Shown here: positions 63,945-64,000 of the stretch, one piece after another
Position numbering within the stretch: position 1 is the first letter of the stretch
Layout: every line of letters starts with the position of its first letter
The notes under the pieces: generated by a model
What the model saw: the letters and a program-made list of their open reading frames with translations, nothing else
What the model was told of the DNA's origin: nothing
Databases searched by the model: none
Program-made: the position numbers and the translations under genes
From: Burkholderia sp. Bp9143
GTDB taxonomy: Bacteria; Pseudomonadota; Gammaproteobacteria; Burkholderiales; Burkholderiaceae
Assembly (NCBI RefSeq): GCF_003853645.1
Contig: NZ_QTPO01000006.1
Location: 62,001-126,000, forward strand
DNA length: 64,000 nt
Direction of reading: 5' to 3'

Positions 63945-64000
63945 CGCCATCTCCACATGCGGCGGCCGGAACGCGGCGCATCGTGCGCCGCCTGAATCGT

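Overview
The window is chromosomal DNA of a high-GC beta-proteobacterium, almost certainly Burkholderia sensu lato and most likely the B. cepacia complex. This rests on codon use, protein sequences typical of the genus, and several Burkholderia-type gene orders: uvrC-pgsA-tRNA-Gly/tRNA-Cys, earP next to efp, yceD-rpmF-plsX-fabHDG-acpP-fabF, rpoE-mucA-mucB-mucD-lepA-lepB-rnc-era-recO-pdxJ-acpS-nagZ, and rluC divergent from rne. Nearly everything is core genome. I see no prophage, insertion sequence, CRISPR array, integron or conjugative element, and no abrupt compositional break.

Layout. 1-5.3 kb: the 3' end of a phospholipase C gene, a solitary periplasmic amino-acid-binding protein, and a FadR-type regulator divergent from glucarate dehydratase, with what looks like a shared operator. 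5.4-8.1 kb: two small membrane-protein genes, one running into a 14-bp tandem repeat, and a family 4 glycosyltransferase. 8.6-12.8 kb: an MsbA-like lipid flippase facing the trehalose pair otsA-otsB across a bidirectional terminator. 13-15 kb: a copper-delivery trio for cytochrome oxidase (SCO1, PCu(A)C, CtaG). 15-20.7 kb: acetyltransferases, pirin with a divergent LysR regulator, a free-methionine-sulfoxide reductase, a ParD-like gene coupled to methionine aminopeptidase, and an XRE/cupin regulator. 21 kb: an unrecognised small secreted protein, then four identical tRNA-Gly genes and one tRNA-Cys. 22.3-27 kb: pgsA, uvrC, earP and efp (the substrate Arg32 is present). 27.3-28.7 kb: a sigma-54-type response regulator with an altered sigma-54 contact loop.

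28.8-48.7 kb is one long leftward run of housekeeping genes. It covers the envelope stress system (sigma-E, its anti-sigma factors, the Do protease), secretion (signal peptidase I), translation (LepA, RNase III, Era), cofactor synthesis (PdxJ, AcpS), peptidoglycan recycling (NagZ) and fatty acid synthesis (PlsX, FabH, FabD, FabG, AcpP, FabF) behind L32 and YceD. Intrinsic terminator-like hairpins inside the run (after rpmF, after acpP and just ahead of lepA), plus extended -10 promoters before rpmF and acpP, suggest it is divided by attenuation rather than being one uniform operon.

48.9-57.3 kb: Maf, an RsmI-like methyltransferase, an SppA-like peptidase, a Rieske protein, a phosphoglycolate-type phosphatase, RluC and RNase E; the last has a long leader with a strong hairpin. 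57.4-60.6 kb: molybdenum cofactor genes moaA-mobA-moeA. 60.6-64 kb: a small membrane protein, an acetyltransferase, RmuC and a hydroxyacid dehydrogenase.

I did not find a convincing new multi-gene system. The best leads are the uncharacterised secreted protein near 21 kb, the shared operator of the glucarate locus, the intra-operon attenuators, the rne leader hairpin and the divergent sigma-54 activator.
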